Origin: Limimaricola variabilis
GTDB taxonomy: Bacteria; Pseudomonadota; Alphaproteobacteria; Rhodobacterales; Rhodobacteraceae
Reading direction: 5' to 3'
Assembly (NCBI RefSeq): GCF_014195545.1
Contig: NZ_JACIBX010000004.1
Coordinates: forward strand, 124,001-188,000
Length of the DNA stretch: 64,000 bases
In this document: piece by piece, positions 47,744-56,834 of the stretch
Numbering within the stretch: the stretch's first letter is position 1
Layout: each line of letters begins with the position of its first letter
Translations under genes and position numbers: made by a program
Notes under the pieces: model-generated
Told to the model about the DNA's origin: nothing
Database searches by the model: none
What the model saw: only the letters and a program-made list of their open reading frames with translations

Positions 47744-49512
47744 GGCACGTGGCTCCAGCTGGCGGGATGGCCGGGATCGTCCTGCGCGATGAAGTCGCGG
47801 CTCGCGCCGGGCACGCTGTACTCATAGGCCCAGCGATAGACCACGGGCAGTTCCTTGCCCCAGTTGCCATGGCGGGGCGGCATCTCGGGCGTCTGCCATT
47901 CGAGCGAGGCGGCGCGCCACGGGTTCGGCTCGGCCTTGCGGCCGTAGCGCAGGCTCCAGGCGAAGTTGAACAGGAACAGGATCTGCGCCGCACCGACGGT
48001 CAACGCCGCCACCGAAATGAAGGCGTTGAGCGTGGCGACGCTGTCGGGCACGAAGCTCGCCGAGATGTCCGGGTAGCGGCGCGGCACGCCGACGAGGCCG
48101 ACGTAATGCATCGGGAAGAAGATCGCATAGGCGCCGATGAAGGTGACCCAGAAATGGATCAGCCCGAGCCGGTGCGACAGCATCCGCCCCGAGATCAGCG
48201 GGAACCAGTGATAGATCGCGCCGAAGATCACCATGATCGGCGCGACGCCCATCACCATGTGGAAATGCGCCACCACGAACATCGTGTCCGACAGCGGCAC
48301 GTCGACCACCACGTTGCCGAGAAAGAGGCCGGTGAGGCCGCCATTGAGGAAGGTGACGATGAAGCCGAGCGCGAAGAGCATCGGCAATGTCAGGTGGATG
48401 TCGCCGCGCCAGAGCGTCAGGATCCAGTTGTAGACCTTGAGCGCGGTGGGCACCGCGATGATCAGCGTCGTGGTGGCGAAGAAGAAGCCGAAATAGGGGT
48501 GCATTCCCGAGACGTACATGTGGTGCGCCCAGACGATGAAGGACAGCGCGCCGATGATGACGATCGCCCAGACCATCATCCGGTAGCCGAAGATGTTCTT
48601 GCGCGCATGCACCGCGATCAGGTCCGACACGATGCCGAAGGCCGGCAGGGCGACGATGTAGACCTCCGGGTGGCCGAAGAACCAGAACAGGTGCTGGAAC
48701 ACGATCGGCGAGCCGCCGCCATAGCTCAGCTGCTGGCCCATCTCGACCAGCGCCGGCATGAAGAACGACGTGCCTAGGAGGCGGTCGAACAGCATCATCA
48801 CGGCCGCCACGAAGAGCGCCGGAAAGGCCAGGAGGGCCATCACCGTGGCGGTGAAGATGCCCCAGATGGTGAGCGGCATGCGCATCAGCGTCATGCCCCG
48901 CGTGCGCGCCTGCAGCACGGTGACGGCGTAGTTCAGACCGCCCATGGTGAAGCCGATGATGAACAGGATCAGCGAGACCAGCATCAGCACGATGCCCCAG
49001 CCGGTGCCGCCCGGCGTGCCCGACAGGATCGCCTGCGGCGGGTAGAGCGTCCAGCCCGCCCCGGTGGGTCCGCCCGGCGCGAAGAAGCTCGCCACCAGTA
49101 CCACCACGGCGGCGAAATACATCCAGAAGCTCAGCATGTTGACGAAGGGAAACACCATGTCCCGCGCGCCGACCATCAACGGGATCAGGTAGTTGCCGAA
49201 ACCGCCGAGGAAGATCGCGGTGAGCAGGTAGACCACCATGATCATGCCGTGCATGGTGATGAACTGGTAATACGCCTCGGCCGAGATGAAATCGAACACG
49301 CCGGGAAAGCCGAGCTGCATCCGGATCAGCCATGACAGGACCAGCGCGACCATGCCGATGGCGATCGCGGTGCCGGAATATTGCAGCGCGATGTATTTGG
49401 CGTCCTGGCTGAACACCCAGCGCGACCACCAGCCATGCGCGTGCGGCGGCGGAAGGTCGGGAACTTCGGCGGGCGGGATGCCGCTGTCTGGGTCTTCGCT
49501 GACGCTGCTCAT
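47740..49512 (-). CDS. Cytochrome c oxidase subunit I
   Basis: A 590-residue haem-copper oxidase core. Motifs: ITMHGMIMVVYLLTAIFLGG (low-spin haem His), WFFGHPEVYIVALPAFGIVS (CuB His, cross-linked Tyr and the E-278/286-type Glu of the D-channel), WAHHMYVSGMHP (CuB His pair) and VVAHFHMVMGVAP (haem a/a3 His). The Glu in GHPEVYI marks a type A1 proton-pumping enzyme. It acts in aerobic respiration at the inner membrane. It overlaps the subunit II stop by 4 bp. Confidence 0.96.
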   Translation of the reverse strand: MSSVSEDPDSGIPPAEVPDLPPPHAHGWWSRWVFSQDAKYIALQYSGTAIAIGMVALVLSWLIRMQLGFPGVFDFISAEAYYQFITMHGMIMVVYLLTAIFLGGFGNYLIPLMVGARDMVFPFVNMLSFWMYFAAVVVLVASFFAPGGPTGAGWTLYPPQAILSGTPGGTGWGIVLMLVSLILFIIGFTMGGLNYAVTVLQARTRGMTLMRMPLTIWGIFTATVMALLAFPALFVAAVMMLFDRLLGTSFFMPALVEMGQQLSYGGGSPIVFQHLFWFFGHPEVYIVALPAFGIVSDLIAVHARKNIFGYRMMVWAIVIIGALSFIVWAHHMYVSGMHPYFGFFFATTTLIIAVPTALKVYNWILTLWRGDIHLTLPMLFALGFIVTFLNGGLTGLFLGNVVVDVPLSDTMFVVAHFHMVMGVAPIMVIFGAIYHWFPLISGRMLSHRLGLIHFWVTFIGAYAIFFPMHYVGLVGVPRRYPDISASFVPDSVATLNAFISVAALTVGAAQILFLFNFAWSLRYGRKAEPNPWRAASLEWQTPEMPPRHGNWGKELPVVYRWAYEYSVPGASRDFIAQDDPGHPASWSHVP

Positions 49513-50345
49513 GGATCGCTTTCCTCCGCCGTTTCCGCCACCCGGACCGCGCCGCCCGCGGGCAGCCCCGCGAAGGTGACCTGCTCGCCGAGCCAACTGT
49601 CGAAATCCTCCGGCTCGTCGATCGACACGTAGCCGCGCATGACCCCGTGCCCGACGCCGCAAAGCTCGGCGCAGAGCACCTCGAACTCTCCGGTGCGGGT
49701 GGGGGTGAACCAGAAATAGGTGACCATGCCGGGCACCATGTCCATCTTGGCGCGGAACTCGGGCACGTAGAAATCATGCAGCACATCGACCGAGCGCAGA
49801 TTGACCCTGACCGGCTGGCCCAGCGGCAGATGCAGGTCGCCGCTGTCGATCACCACGTCGTCTGCGCCGAAGCGGTCATGCGGGTTGATGCCCAGCGGGT
49901 TGTCAAAATCGATCCATTCGGTGCCCGAACTGCCGAGCCGGCCGTCGGCGCCGGGCAGGCGGTAGCTCCAGTACCACTGCTGCGCCACCACCTCGATCTC
50001 GGTGGCGTCGTCGGGGACGGTGATGAAGCGCTTCCACACCACCAGCCCCGGCGCCAGCATCGCCGCCACCCCGAGCGCGGTGAGCGCGGTGAGCCAGATC
50101 TCGAGCTTGCGGCTCTCGGGTTCGTAATGCGCGACGCGCCCCGGCTTGTGGCGGTAGCGGAACACGCACCACGCCATGAACAGCACCACCGCGACAAAGA
50201 CCGCGCCGGTGATCCAGAAGGTGATGACGAGGGTGGTGTCGATATAGCCCCAGTTCGAGGCGATCGGGGTCCACCACCAGGGGCTGAAGAGGTGAAAGCC
50301 GACGGAAAAGAGAACAATCAGTACCAGACTGGCCGCAACGATCAT
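49509..50345 (-). CDS. Cytochrome c oxidase subunit II
   Basis: A 278-residue subunit with two N-terminal helices (residues ~3-20 and ~40-60) and possibly a third at 85-103. The periplasmic cupredoxin domain has the complete CuA site: His190 (LHDFY), Cys225, Glu227, Cys229, His233 and Met236 (CAELCGVGHGVM). The aromatic path QQWYWSYRLPG is present. No haem motif is fused. It is the first gene of the five-gene operon and receives electrons from cytochrome c. Confidence 0.95.
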   Translation of the reverse strand: MIVAASLVLIVLFSVGFHLFSPWWWTPIASNWGYIDTTLVITFWITGAVFVAVVLFMAWCVFRYRHKPGRVAHYEPESRKLEIWLTALTALGVAAMLAPGLVVWKRFITVPDDATEIEVVAQQWYWSYRLPGADGRLGSSGTEWIDFDNPLGINPHDRFGADDVVIDSGDLHLPLGQPVRVNLRSVDVLHDFYVPEFRAKMDMVPGMVTYFWFTPTRTGEFEVLCAELCGVGHGVMRGYVSIDEPEDFDSWLGEQVTFAGLPAGGAVRVAETAEESDP

Positions 50346-50509
50346 CGCGATACCCTCTCGCGCGACCAGCGGTATAATTGCGTGCCAGTCGGGGGACGCT
50401 TAGGCAGTGTCGGCGAGCATAGCCGAATTTCGGAAAGTTTTCCAGCAACCTGCACTGGACCGTCCGGAGCGGCGCGCGGTCGGTCGGAACAGGGCTGGAC
50501 GGCGTCGCG

Positions 50510-51199
50510 TCAGCGCCGGGGCAGGTTCCTGTTCACCGAGGACAGATGCGTCCGCATCCGGTCCGCCGCCTGCGCAGGGTTTCGGGCGACGAGCGCCTCG
50601 ACGATGGCGTCATGTTCGTCAAAGGCGAAATGGTCCTGCGGCGGGCGCATGCTGGCGCGTTTCAGATCCCACAGCACCGCCCGTCGCACCGTGTTCAGCT
50701 CGTTGAACAGGTGGATCAGCAGCTTGTTGTGGGTCGCATGCGCGATGCAGTTGTGCAGGTTGGTGTCCGCGGCCTCGTAGAGCCGCCAGTCCGAGGCCTG
50801 CCGGCCCCGTTCGGCCCAGGAACGGATCTTCTCCAGATCGGCGGCCGTGGCCTGCAAAGCCGCCAGCCGGGCCAGTTCGGGTTCGATGGCAAGCCGGGCT
50901 TCGAGAAGCTGGGCCGGGCGGGCAAGATCGCGCAGATAGGCCAGATCGTTGAGGTTGTGGACCGGTCGCGCCCCGACGAAGGTGCCGCGCCCCACATGGC
51001 GCCAGATCAGCCCGTCCCGCTCGAGCTCGGCCAGCGCCTTGCGAAGTTCAAAGCGTGACACGCCGAACTCCGCGATCAGCTGCCGTTCGGGCGGGATGCG
51101 GTCGCTGGGGGAGAAGCCGCGCGCGATCAGGTATTGCCGCATCCGCGCGGCCAGCGATGGCTCCGCTTGGGACACGCCGTCATCGACCAATTTGCTCAT
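50510..51199 (-). CDS. FadR-type GntR regulator
   Basis: A 229-residue regulator with an N-terminal winged HTH (FSPSDRIPPERQLIAEFGVS, FELRKALAELERDGLIWR, GRGTFVG) and an FCD domain (ARLAIEPELARLAALQATAA; ADTNLHNCIAHATHNKLLIH; FDEHDAIVEALVARNPAQAA). The Asp and three His expected to bind metal are present. The start at 51199 (MSKLVDDG) is chosen because GGGGAAAG lies upstream; earlier starts add unrelated sequence. It is divergent from the FAH-ABC-Ldh operon, with a perfect palindrome in between. Confidence 0.88.
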   Translation of the reverse strand: MSKLVDDGVSQAEPSLAARMRQYLIARGFSPSDRIPPERQLIAEFGVSRFELRKALAELERDGLIWRHVGRGTFVGARPVHNLNDLAYLRDLARPAQLLEARLAIEPELARLAALQATAADLEKIRSWAERGRQASDWRLYEAADTNLHNCIAHATHNKLLIHLFNELNTVRRAVLWDLKRASMRPPQDHFAFDEHDAIVEALVARNPAQAADRMRTHLSSVNRNLPRR

Positions 51200-51305
51200 T
51201 GGGCGAACTTTCCCCTGCCGCTTAAACCGTTGTGGATACGCGGTTTTCCTGTGTCGTCCCGCCATCGGCGAGAGAACCCGTATGCCATGCATCGACCCCA
51301 CCGTA

Positions 51306-51323
51306 ACCAATCCGCGGATTGGT
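51306..51323. promoter_or_regulatory. Perfect 18-bp palindrome, operator candidate
   Basis: ACCAATCCGCGGATTGGT is a perfect palindrome. It lies 107 bp upstream of the GntR start and 72 bp upstream of the FAH gene start. The location and symmetry fit the operator of the divergent GntR/FCD regulator. Confidence 0.6.
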
Positions 51324-51394
51324 GTCACCGCTGCGACCGGGTTTTCGATCTAGCCTGCAGGGACAACCCGCTTTGTTTCGTGGAGGAAGACGGA

Positions 51395-52276
51395 ATGCGT
51401 ATCGCGACGGCCAATCTGGGAGCCGGTCTGGAGACCGTGCTGCTGCAGGAGGATGGCTCGGCCCATGTTCTGGGAATGCCCATCGCCGAGCTGATCGGGA
51501 AGGGCCCTGCCGCGCTCGACCGGCTTCGGACGAGCGGGGGCCTGCCGCTGCTGGCGCCCGGTGAATTCACGCTGGCGGCCCCGATCCCGGCGCCGGCCAA
51601 GAACGTGTTCTGCGTCGGCCGGAACTACATGGAGCACATCGCCGAGGGCGACCGGGCGCAGAAGCAGGAAGTCGGCGTCACCCAGGTGCCGGTCTTCTTC
51701 ACCAAGCCGCCCACGGCGGTGACCGCCCCCGATGGCGAGGTTCCCATCTTCCCGCATCTCTCGACGCATATCGACTACGAGGTCGAACTGGCCGTGGTGA
51801 TCGGCAAGCCGGGGCGGGACATCCCGCGCGAACGGGCGATGGAGCATGTCTTCGGCTACACCATCATCAACGACGTCACCGCGCGCGACATCCAGCGCAA
51901 GCATGGCGGCCAGTACTTCAAGGGGAAGGGGCTGGACGGGTCCTGCCCGATGGGGCCCTGGATCGTCACCGCCGACGCGATCGCGGACCCGCATGATCTC
52001 GGCATCCGCTGCTTGGTGAACGGGGAGCTGCGCCAGGACGGCAATACGCGCGACATGGTGTTCGACATCCCGACTTTGATCGCGGCGCTGTCGGCGGGCA
52101 TGACGCTCGAGCCGGGTGACATCCTCGCCACGGGCACGCCCTCGGGCGTAGGCTATGCGATGGAGCCGCCGCAATACCTGCGCGATGGCGATATCGTCAC
52201 CTGCGAGATCGACGGCATCGGCCGCCTGACGAACCGGATGCGGGCCATGGGCAGCGCGGCCAAGCGCGTCGCCTGA
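51395..52276 (+). CDS. Fumarylacetoacetate hydrolase (FAH) family protein
   Basis: A 293-residue FAH-fold enzyme. After an ~75-residue N-terminal domain come VFCVGRNYMEHIAEG, the metal-binding Glu pair in DYEVELAVVIGKPG, NDVTARDIQRKHGGQYFKGK, LDGSCPMGPWIV and GDILATGTPSGVGY. All catalytic positions of the family are intact. It hydrolyses or decarboxylates a 2-keto or beta-diketo acid; which one is unknown, and some relatives are annotated as ureidoglycolate lyase. The start at 51395 follows GGAGGA. It is the first gene of a five-gene operon. Confidence 0.85.
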   Translation: MRIATANLGAGLETVLLQEDGSAHVLGMPIAELIGKGPAALDRLRTSGGLPLLAPGEFTLAAPIPAPAKNVFCVGRNYMEHIAEGDRAQKQEVGVTQVPVFFTKPPTAVTAPDGEVPIFPHLSTHIDYEVELAVVIGKPGRDIPRERAMEHVFGYTIINDVTARDIQRKHGGQYFKGKGLDGSCPMGPWIVTADAIADPHDLGIRCLVNGELRQDGNTRDMVFDIPTLIAALSAGMTLEPGDILATGTPSGVGYAMEPPQYLRDGDIVTCEIDGIGRLTNRMRAMGSAAKRVA

Positions 52277-52340
52277 ACCCGGTCGCACCCCGGCGGAGGA
52301 GGCCGTGGTGCATTCAGCCAAATCTAGGAGGAGGAAACCC

Positions 52341-53363
52341 ATGACGATGTCGAAACTGCTCGGACGCGCCGCCGCGACGGCGATCACGCTTGCGCTCACC
52401 GCCGGGACCGGCCTGAGCCAGGAGCTGCGCGAGATCACCTTCGCGCAGCCAAGCGCCTCGGCGATCAACTCCTTCCCGGTCTATGTCGCGATCGGCGAAG
52501 GCTATTTCGCCGAAGAAGGGCTCGAGGTTCAGGTGGAGACGGTCAACGGCTCGGGCTCGGTGCTGCAGGCGCTCGCCGCTGGTCAGGCCGATTTCGGCCG
52601 TCCCGGGCCCGGCCCGCTGCTGACGGCACGGGCGCGCGGCGTCGATGCGGTGTTCATCTACAACGTCGCGGCGCGGGCCAATTTCGGCCTCATGGTCGAG
52701 GAGGACAGCCCCTACCAGACCCCTGAGGATCTGGCCGGCAAGGTGGTCGGCACCGGGACCGCCGACGGCGCGGAGGTGGGTTTCGCGCGCAACGTGCTCA
52801 GCAGCGCGGGCATGTCGCCGGGCGAGGATTACGAGCTGCTCACCGTCGGCGATGGCGGGCCGGCGACGGCGGCCTTCCTGCGCGACGAGATCGCGGCCTA
52901 TTCCGCATCCGTCGCCGATGCCGCCGTGCTCGGCCAGCGGGGGGTCGCGCTGCGCGACATCACCCCGGCGGAATTCGCGCGGTTCTTCGGCAACGGCCTG
53001 GTCACGATGGGCGACACCATCCGCGACGAGCCGGAGCTGATCGAGAAGTTCGTCCGGGCCTTCATGAAGGGTCAGAAATTCGCGATGGACGAGGCCAATC
53101 GCGAGGCCAGCCTCGACCACTTCGCGGCGGGCTTTCCGCAGGAGATCGAGGACCGCGACTTCGCCTCGGCGCTGTTCACCGCCGTGCGCTCGAAATCCGT
53201 CCCGCTGGAGACCGACAAGGGCCTGGGCTACCTGCCGCCCGCCGTGTGGGAAGAATGGCAGGCCAGCCTGATCGCCAATGGCGACCTGCCCGCCCCGCTG
53301 GACGATCTGAACGCCGCCTTCACCAACGACTTCGTCACCAAGATCAGCGCGGAGCTGGAGTGA
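52341..53363 (+). CDS. ABC transporter substrate-binding protein (NMT1/SsuA-like)
   Basis: A 340-residue periplasmic binding protein with a signal peptide (residues 1-~27, ending TAGTGLSQ). The NMT1/THI5-SsuA-TauA fold shows in SAINSFPVYVAIGEGYFAEEGLEV, SGSVLQALAAGQADFGRPGPGP and TPEDLAGKVVGTGTADGAEV. A strong ribosome site (AGGAGGAGG) precedes the ATG. Ligands of this group include sulfonates, nitrate and pyrimidine-like compounds; the one here is unknown. Confidence 0.88.
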   Translation: MTMSKLLGRAAATAITLALTAGTGLSQELREITFAQPSASAINSFPVYVAIGEGYFAEEGLEVQVETVNGSGSVLQALAAGQADFGRPGPGPLLTARARGVDAVFIYNVAARANFGLMVEEDSPYQTPEDLAGKVVGTGTADGAEVGFARNVLSSAGMSPGEDYELLTVGDGGPATAAFLRDEIAAYSASVADAAVLGQRGVALRDITPAEFARFFGNGLVTMGDTIRDEPELIEKFVRAFMKGQKFAMDEANREASLDHFAAGFPQEIEDRDFASALFTAVRSKSVPLETDKGLGYLPPAVWEEWQASLIANGDLPAPLDDLNAAFTNDFVTKISAELE

Positions 53364-54175
53364 TGATGGCGACGGCCAGGGTGTCGCAGTTGCGTGCGTC
53401 GACGGGGGGCGAGACCGTCTATGAACTGACGGGCGTAGGGAAAACCTACGCCCGCAACCGGGTCCGCGCGCTCGAGGGGATCTCGCTGTCGCTGGAGCGG
53501 GGGAGCTTTTCCTCGGTGATCGGATCTTCGGGCTGCGGCAAGTCCACGCTCCTGAAGATCATGGCGGGTCTCATCCCGCCATCCCAGGGAAGGGTCACGA
53601 TCAACAACCAGCCGGTCCGGGGGCCGCGCCGCGACATCGGCATGATGTTCCAGCATGCCACGCTGTTCCCGTGGCGCACCACGATCGAGAACGTGCTGCT
53701 GCCGATCGAGATCCGGGACGGAAAGGCTGCCGCCAAGGCGGCTTGGGGGCGGGGCGAGAAGCTGCTCGATCTCGTCGGGCTCGGCGGGTTCGAGTCGGTC
53801 TATCCCGACGAACTTTCGGGCGGCATGGCCCAGCGGGCGGCGATCTGCCGGATGCTGGTGACGCAGCCGGACATGATCCTGCTGGACGAGCCGTTCTCGG
53901 CGCTGGACGAGATCTCGCGCGATTTCATGAACATGGAATTGCAGCGCATCTGCACCGAGACGAACGCGACGGCGTTCCTCGTGACCCATTCCATCGCGGA
54001 AGCGGTGATCCTCTCGGACCGGGTCTATGTCCTCGCCCCACGCCCGGGCCGGATCGCCGAGGTCGTGGAGATCGACCTGCCGCGCCCCCGGACGCTGGAC
54101 ATGATCACGACGCCGAAATTTGGCGCTCTGGTCGAACGCATCCGTACCCGCCTCGACAAGGGAGACTTCGAATGA
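53363..54175 (+). CDS. ABC transporter ATP-binding protein (SsuB/TauB-like)
   Basis: A 270-residue ATPase: Walker A IGSSGCGKSTLLK near residue 54, Q-loop MMFQHATLFPWRT, signature DELSGGMAQRAAICRML, Walker B MILLDEPFSALDE, switch FLVTHSIAEAVILSDRV. It belongs to the nitrate/sulfonate/taurine class, matching its neighbours. Two ATGs (53363, overlapping the previous stop, and 53366) are possible. Confidence 0.93.
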   Translation: MMATARVSQLRASTGGETVYELTGVGKTYARNRVRALEGISLSLERGSFSSVIGSSGCGKSTLLKIMAGLIPPSQGRVTINNQPVRGPRRDIGMMFQHATLFPWRTTIENVLLPIEIRDGKAAAKAAWGRGEKLLDLVGLGGFESVYPDELSGGMAQRAAICRMLVTQPDMILLDEPFSALDEISRDFMNMELQRICTETNATAFLVTHSIAEAVILSDRVYVLAPRPGRIAEVVEIDLPRPRTLDMITTPKFGALVERIRTRLDKGDFE

Positions 54176-55020
54176 CCGATACCGCGCCGGACCAACTCGA
54201 CGATACCGTCTGGGTCGAGAAGGCCAGCCTGATCGACAGCATTCCCCGGCCGGTCCAGATCGCCTCGGTCGCGGTGGTGTTCATCACGGTCTGGCAGCTG
54301 ATCACCCTGTCCGACCTGGTGCCGCCGATCATCCTGCCGACGCCGCTGGAGACGTGGAACGACATGATGTTCGTGGGGGCCAATGTCCTGTCGGGCGGCT
54401 ACATGCTCGACTCGCTCTGGACCACGGTGAAGACCGTCCTCTACGGCTATGCGTTGGCCATCGCCATCGGCCTGACGCTGGGCATCATCGTGGGCGAGAC
54501 CGCCTTCGGCGAGCGCGCGATCATGCCCTATCTCGTGGCGATCGACACCATGCCCAAGGTCGCCTTCGCGCCGCTCTTCGTGGCCTGGCTGGGCTTCGAC
54601 ATCGACAGCAAGGTCGCGCTGGCCGCCTTCATCGCCACCTTCCCGATCGTGGTGGGTACGGCGGCGGGGCTGCACGCGCCCGACGCCAACGCGCGGATGC
54701 TGTTCAAGACCATGGGGGCGAGCCGCTGGCAGACGCTCTACAAGATGAAGCTGCCGACCGGCCTGCCGCAGATCTTCACCGGCCTGAAGATCGGCTCGGT
54801 CGGGGTCATGGCGGGGGCGATCACCGGCGAGTTCCTCGGTGGCGGCAATGGCTTCGGCGAGCTGATCCGCGTCGCCGCGTCGCAACTCAACACGCCGCGC
54901 GTTTTCTCGCTGATCCTGTATCTGAGCCTCGTGGGCCTGGCGCTCTTCGCCGCGACCTCCTACGCGCAGCGGGTGCTGGTGTTCTGGCACAAGGACCGCG
55001 TCATCGGGGCCGAGGGCTAG
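54172..55020 (+). CDS. ABC transporter permease (SsuC/TauC-like)
   Basis: A 282-residue permease with six hydrophobic segments. The family features are TVKTVLYGYALAIAIGLTLG, the LVAIDTMPKVAFAPLFVAWL region and the EAA-like loop after FKTMGASRWQTLYKMKLPTG. It overlaps the ATPase stop by 4 bp. Together the three genes encode one importer. Confidence 0.92.
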   Translation: MTDTAPDQLDDTVWVEKASLIDSIPRPVQIASVAVVFITVWQLITLSDLVPPIILPTPLETWNDMMFVGANVLSGGYMLDSLWTTVKTVLYGYALAIAIGLTLGIIVGETAFGERAIMPYLVAIDTMPKVAFAPLFVAWLGFDIDSKVALAAFIATFPIVVGTAAGLHAPDANARMLFKTMGASRWQTLYKMKLPTGLPQIFTGLKIGSVGVMAGAITGEFLGGGNGFGELIRVAASQLNTPRVFSLILYLSLVGLALFAATSYAQRVLVFWHKDRVIGAEG

Positions 55021-55024
55021 GGAC

Positions 55025-56086
55025 ATGGACGTGCGGCGCGTCCCGGCTGATGCATTGACCGATTTCGTGACGCGTGCCTTCGAGGCTGCGGGCGTCGACG
55101 GGCGGGCCGCACGCGACGTCGCCCGGACCATGGTCGAGGCGGATCTGCTCGGCTACGACACCCATGGCGTGTTCCGGCTCGGCCAGTACCTCGACCGTCT
55201 GCGCGACGGAGGCAGCAATGCCATGGCCTCGCCGCGCCTGGTGCGGGAGACCGCCGCGACGGCGCTGATAGACGGCGATGACGGGCTCGGCCATCTCGCG
55301 ATGAACCTCGCCGTGCGGACGGCGATGGACAAGGCGCGCAGCGCCGGCATCGGCTGGGTCGGCGTCCGCCGTTCGAACCACGCCGGGCCGGCCGCGCTCT
55401 ATGTCCGGCCGCAGGCGGCGGCGGGCATGATCGGGATCGCGGGCGCGGTGGGCAGCGCCAATCACATGCCACCCTGGGGCGGCACGGAGCTTCTGCTCGG
55501 CACCAATCCATTGGCCGTATCGGCGCCCTCCGGCGCGGGCGCGCCCTTCGTTCTGGACATGGCGACGACGGTGGCGGCCATGGGGAAGATCAAGACGCTC
55601 GCGCAGCGTGGCGAGAGAATGCCGGAGGGCTGGATGATCGGGCGCGACGGCCTGCCGCTGACCGATCCCGCGCGGCGGCAGGAGGGATTCCTGATGCCGA
55701 TCGGTGGCGCCAAGGGCTATGGCCTGGCGCTGGCGATCGGGCTTCTGGGCGGAGTTCTGAACGGTGCGGCACTCGGTCAGACGGTGGTGGACTTCACCTC
55801 GGACACTAGCAGCCCGACCAACACCGGGCAGTTCGTTGTGGCCATCGACATCGCGGCCTTCATCGACCTGCAAAGCTTCACGGCCGAAGCGGACCGGGTC
55901 TTTGCCGAGCTGCGCGCCGCGCCTCCACTGCCGGGCACCGATGGTCCACGCATCCCGGGGGAGCAGCGCGAGGAGATCATGGCGAGGAACGTGGCGGACG
56001 GCGTGCCGCTGCATCCCTCGCTCGTCACGGCGCTGAACACGCTTGCCGAGGAGCTTCACGTCGCGGGGCTCGATGGTATGGGCTAG
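55025..56086 (+). CDS. Ldh family (malate/L-lactate dehydrogenase-like) oxidoreductase
   Basis: A 353-residue NAD(P)H-dependent 2-hydroxyacid dehydrogenase of the YlbC/ComC/AllD family, which has a non-Rossmann cofactor fold. Motifs: ADLLGYDTHGVFRLGQYLDR, GIGWVGVRRSNHAGPAALYV (catalytic His), GTNPLAVSAPS, LDMATTVAAMGKI and GAKGYGLALAIGLLGG. Family members act on malate, sulfolactate, ureidoglycolate or diketogulonate. It starts 4 bp after the permease stop. With the FAH gene it suggests import, oxidation and cleavage of a hydroxy/keto acid. Confidence 0.87.
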   Translation: MDVRRVPADALTDFVTRAFEAAGVDGRAARDVARTMVEADLLGYDTHGVFRLGQYLDRLRDGGSNAMASPRLVRETAATALIDGDDGLGHLAMNLAVRTAMDKARSAGIGWVGVRRSNHAGPAALYVRPQAAAGMIGIAGAVGSANHMPPWGGTELLLGTNPLAVSAPSGAGAPFVLDMATTVAAMGKIKTLAQRGERMPEGWMIGRDGLPLTDPARRQEGFLMPIGGAKGYGLALAIGLLGGVLNGAALGQTVVDFTSDTSSPTNTGQFVVAIDIAAFIDLQSFTAEADRVFAELRAAPPLPGTDGPRIPGEQREEIMARNVADGVPLHPSLVTALNTLAEELHVAGLDGMG

Positions 56087-56834
56087 GGGCGGCGGTCCGG
56101 GGGCCTCGGCGCTCACGCATGATCCTGCACCTTGGCAGCCTGCATGGCGACGAAATCCCTGAAGGCCGACGATCCTTCGATTGCAGGGGCTCAGGTATCG
56201 AGCCGGCGACTGGCGGACAGGGAGGTCCGACCTTGCTGCCCGCAGAGAACGCCCAGGAGAGGGATGGTGGATCACTCCTGAGTGATCTTTCAAGTGCCGG
56301 TATTTGCCGGCATTTTTGTTTCGAAGGGAGCCAGACGGGCCGTTGAAACCTGGTGCTGACGTAGGGTCCTAAACCGCACGGGGGAACCTGAGCCGTCGAT
56401 CGTGGTTTCAGGTTTACTGTTCCGACACTGGCATGAAGGGGCAGCGCGCGCCGGTCAGGGATCCATTCCCCGCCCGGCGCGCGTGGCGTCTGTCACAGCC
56501 GGATCCCCGCCCGAAGCGTCATGCAAGAACCCCGCTTCGGGTGGCAAGCTCCCTATGTTTTGCGAAGGGCCGATCAGGACATCGCTCTCTGCCGGAGAAC
56601 GGCCGACGAGGTCTCACCCTTTAGGATCTCAGCTATGTGAGAGGACAGCCCAAGCCTCCGGTCGCGTGCCTTCGGCGCATGTCCGCGCGATGGATCAGAT
56701 GGCCGGACCATGGTCCGATTATTTCCCGATCAATCTGTGTCAAGAATCAGCACATACCGACACGGGCTTCCCCCAGCCCGGATCGGCACCCGACGATTTG
56801 ACGTTTGTCTGAAGCTTATGACCGGAGATTCATC
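56087..56834. other. Long intergenic region with lower GC and several hairpins
   Basis: A 748-bp stretch with no gene I can support. It has noticeably lower GC than its surroundings. It holds a hairpin GATCACTC/GAGTGATC (56270-56287), a proper terminator (56295-56317) and a hairpin CGGGCT/AGCCCG (56763-56780). Short open frames here have no domain and atypical codons. It may be decayed mobile DNA or the long control region of the next gene. Confidence 0.45.
56295..56317 (+). terminator. Rho-independent terminator
   Basis: TGCCGG-tatttg-CCGGCA followed by TTTTTG, about 210 bp beyond the Ldh-family stop on the same strand. It is the best canonical terminator in the window. Another 8-bp hairpin lies immediately before it. 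Confidence 0.8.

Noticed and set aside
50373-50378. TATAAT on the plus strand near the oxidase operon start
   Set aside because: It points away from the operon, has no -35 partner and no plus-strand gene follows.
56119-56346. 75-codon open frame in the long spacer
   Set aside because: No ribosome site or domain; it runs through two hairpins including the terminator.
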